Positions 63,432-64,000 of a DNA stretch of 64,000 nucleotides are shown here, in pieces. Each line of letters starts with the position of its first letter. Position 1 is the stretch's first letter. The position numbers and the translations under genes are program-made. Below the pieces are notes generated by a model that did not search any database, was not told where the DNA came from, and saw nothing but the letters and a program-made list of their open reading frames with translations. Origin of the DNA: Niastella caeni. GTDB lineage: Bacteria > Bacteroidota > Bacteroidia > Chitinophagales > Chitinophagaceae. The stretch is taken from NCBI RefSeq assembly GCF_004834005.1, contig NZ_STFF01000004.1:372001-436000 (forward strand), in the 5' to 3' direction.

Positions 63432-64000
63432 TTATTTGCTGATGGCGAATTGTATGGCTTTCTCCACCGGCGAATCAATCATTAGCTCGTCTTTCAACAG
63501 TAAGGGAGGCTGTGCCATGAATCTCGGTTCCTGGCCTCTATGCGGCTGTGCAGCATGTACGAGGAAAGGATGACAGAGGTAAACTGTACCTGCTTTCCCT
63601 GTTGCCAGTACCTCCGGTCTTTCAGGCAGCCCTGTTAGTCTGGTGGCAAGCTCCATGAAAGACAATCCCCATTCTCCCAGAGGTTCCAATATGCCGGCTA
63701 CATCGAGGTGAGAACCGGTACGTATACGAGTTGGCGCATCGTTTTCACTAACATCGGAAAAAAGGAACAGCATCAATAAGGCCCTGCCTTTAGAGCGTAT
63801 ATTGATACGCCACTCGAAATAATTACCAGGATCATTGCCGGGAAAACCGGCGTCTACATGCCATCCTGCATCACCCGGATCTTCCGGTGAAGGAAAGCGC
63901 ACGGGAAAGGTGCCCATGCTGCGCACTGGCAGCCATTGACCGGAGCCGGCCAACTGATCAAATGCCTGATGCAGCACTTCTGTATTAGCAGCGTCGATAA
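63432..64000 (-). CDS. Phytanoyl-CoA dioxygenase-like protein, 5' part outside window
   Basis: The frame is open to the window edge, so the N-terminus is missing; about 189 residues are present. The Fe(II)/2-oxoglutarate dioxygenase features are visible: the HxD pair in GWHVDAGF and the distal His in VHAAQPHRG followed by an Arg for 2-oxoglutarate. It hydroxylates a small molecule; the substrate is unknown. Convergent with the DUF4391 gene. Confidence 0.78.
   Translation of the reverse strand, partial: IDAANTEVLHQAFDQLAGSGQWLPVRSMGTFPVRFPSPEDPGDAGWHVDAGFPGNDPGNYFEWRINIRSKGRALLMLFLFSDVSENDAPTRIRTGSHLDVAGILEPLGEWGLSFMELATRLTGLPERPEVLATGKAGTVYLCHPFLVHAAQPHRGQEPRFMAQPPLLLKDELMIDSPVEKAIQFAISK

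Noticed and set aside
1..64000. Search for tRNA, rRNA, CRISPR arrays, transposases or attachment sites
   Set aside because: No cloverleaf with conserved arms, regular spacer repeats or transposase motifs were seen by eye; the defence block has no recognisable att-like direct repeats at 52.7 and 63.4 kb.

Overview
The window looks like chromosome from a soil- or plant-associated member of the Bacteroidota, most probably Chitinophagaceae (Niastella/Chitinophaga type). The evidence is a SusC/SusD pair, two proteins with type 9 secretion (T9SS) C-terminal sorting domains, a one-protein propeller/Y_Y_Y/histidine kinase sensor with a LytTR regulator, many AraC regulators, weak or absent Shine-Dalgarno sequences, and a large GH78-type enzyme. 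The genus is inference. I saw no rRNA, tRNA, CRISPR array or transposase.

Layout. 1-1.8 kb: a phytoene-desaturase gene (cut by the window edge) behind a MerR/B12 photoreceptor-type regulator, which looks like a light-controlled carotenoid operon. 2-7.3 kb: a GlxA-type regulator divergent from an SDR-fold gene and an SRPBCC gene, then an AraC regulator followed by an epoxide hydrolase. 7.4-11 kb: a secreted 1186-residue alpha-L-rhamnosidase-like enzyme. 11-13.8 kb (minus): a four-gene operon of two unknown membrane/exported proteins, a histidine kinase and a NarL-type regulator. 14-15.5 kb: an unknown 113-residue protein overlapped by a radical SAM enzyme, preceded by a G-rich hairpin. 15.5-24 kb: a YVTN propeller, RluF, a lipoprotein, a two-domain cyclase, two tandem paralogues of unknown function and a T9SS cargo protein. 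24-30 kb: a LytTR regulator, a propeller kinase, a lipocalin-like protein, an AraC regulator and an EcsC protein. 30-34.5 kb: an orphan SusCD pair. 35-40 kb: a glycan cassette (two glycosyltransferases, an alpha/alpha toroid protein, GH130). 40-51 kb: mixed housekeeping and regulatory genes (methyltransferase, MscS channel, double-DTG protease, Crp/Fnr, rhomboid, GNAT, ECF sigma with a probable anti-sigma, serine hydrolase).

52.9-63.4 kb holds the most interesting block: a compact, co-directional six-gene defence operon. It has an XRE controller with an 18-bp perfect palindrome upstream, a type III-like Mod methyltransferase, a Res helicase-nuclease, a RhuM-family protein, a 1077-residue SNF2-type helicase with a phospholipase-D-like N-terminus, and a DUF4391-type protein. 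It closes with a 13-bp terminator. The Mod/Res core is a recognisable type III restriction-modification system. The constant attachment of the other three genes suggests a larger composite system that I cannot match to a named one. Just upstream lies a zinc-ribbon gene broken by two apparent one-base shifts. The window ends in a partial phytanoyl-CoA-dioxygenase-like gene.
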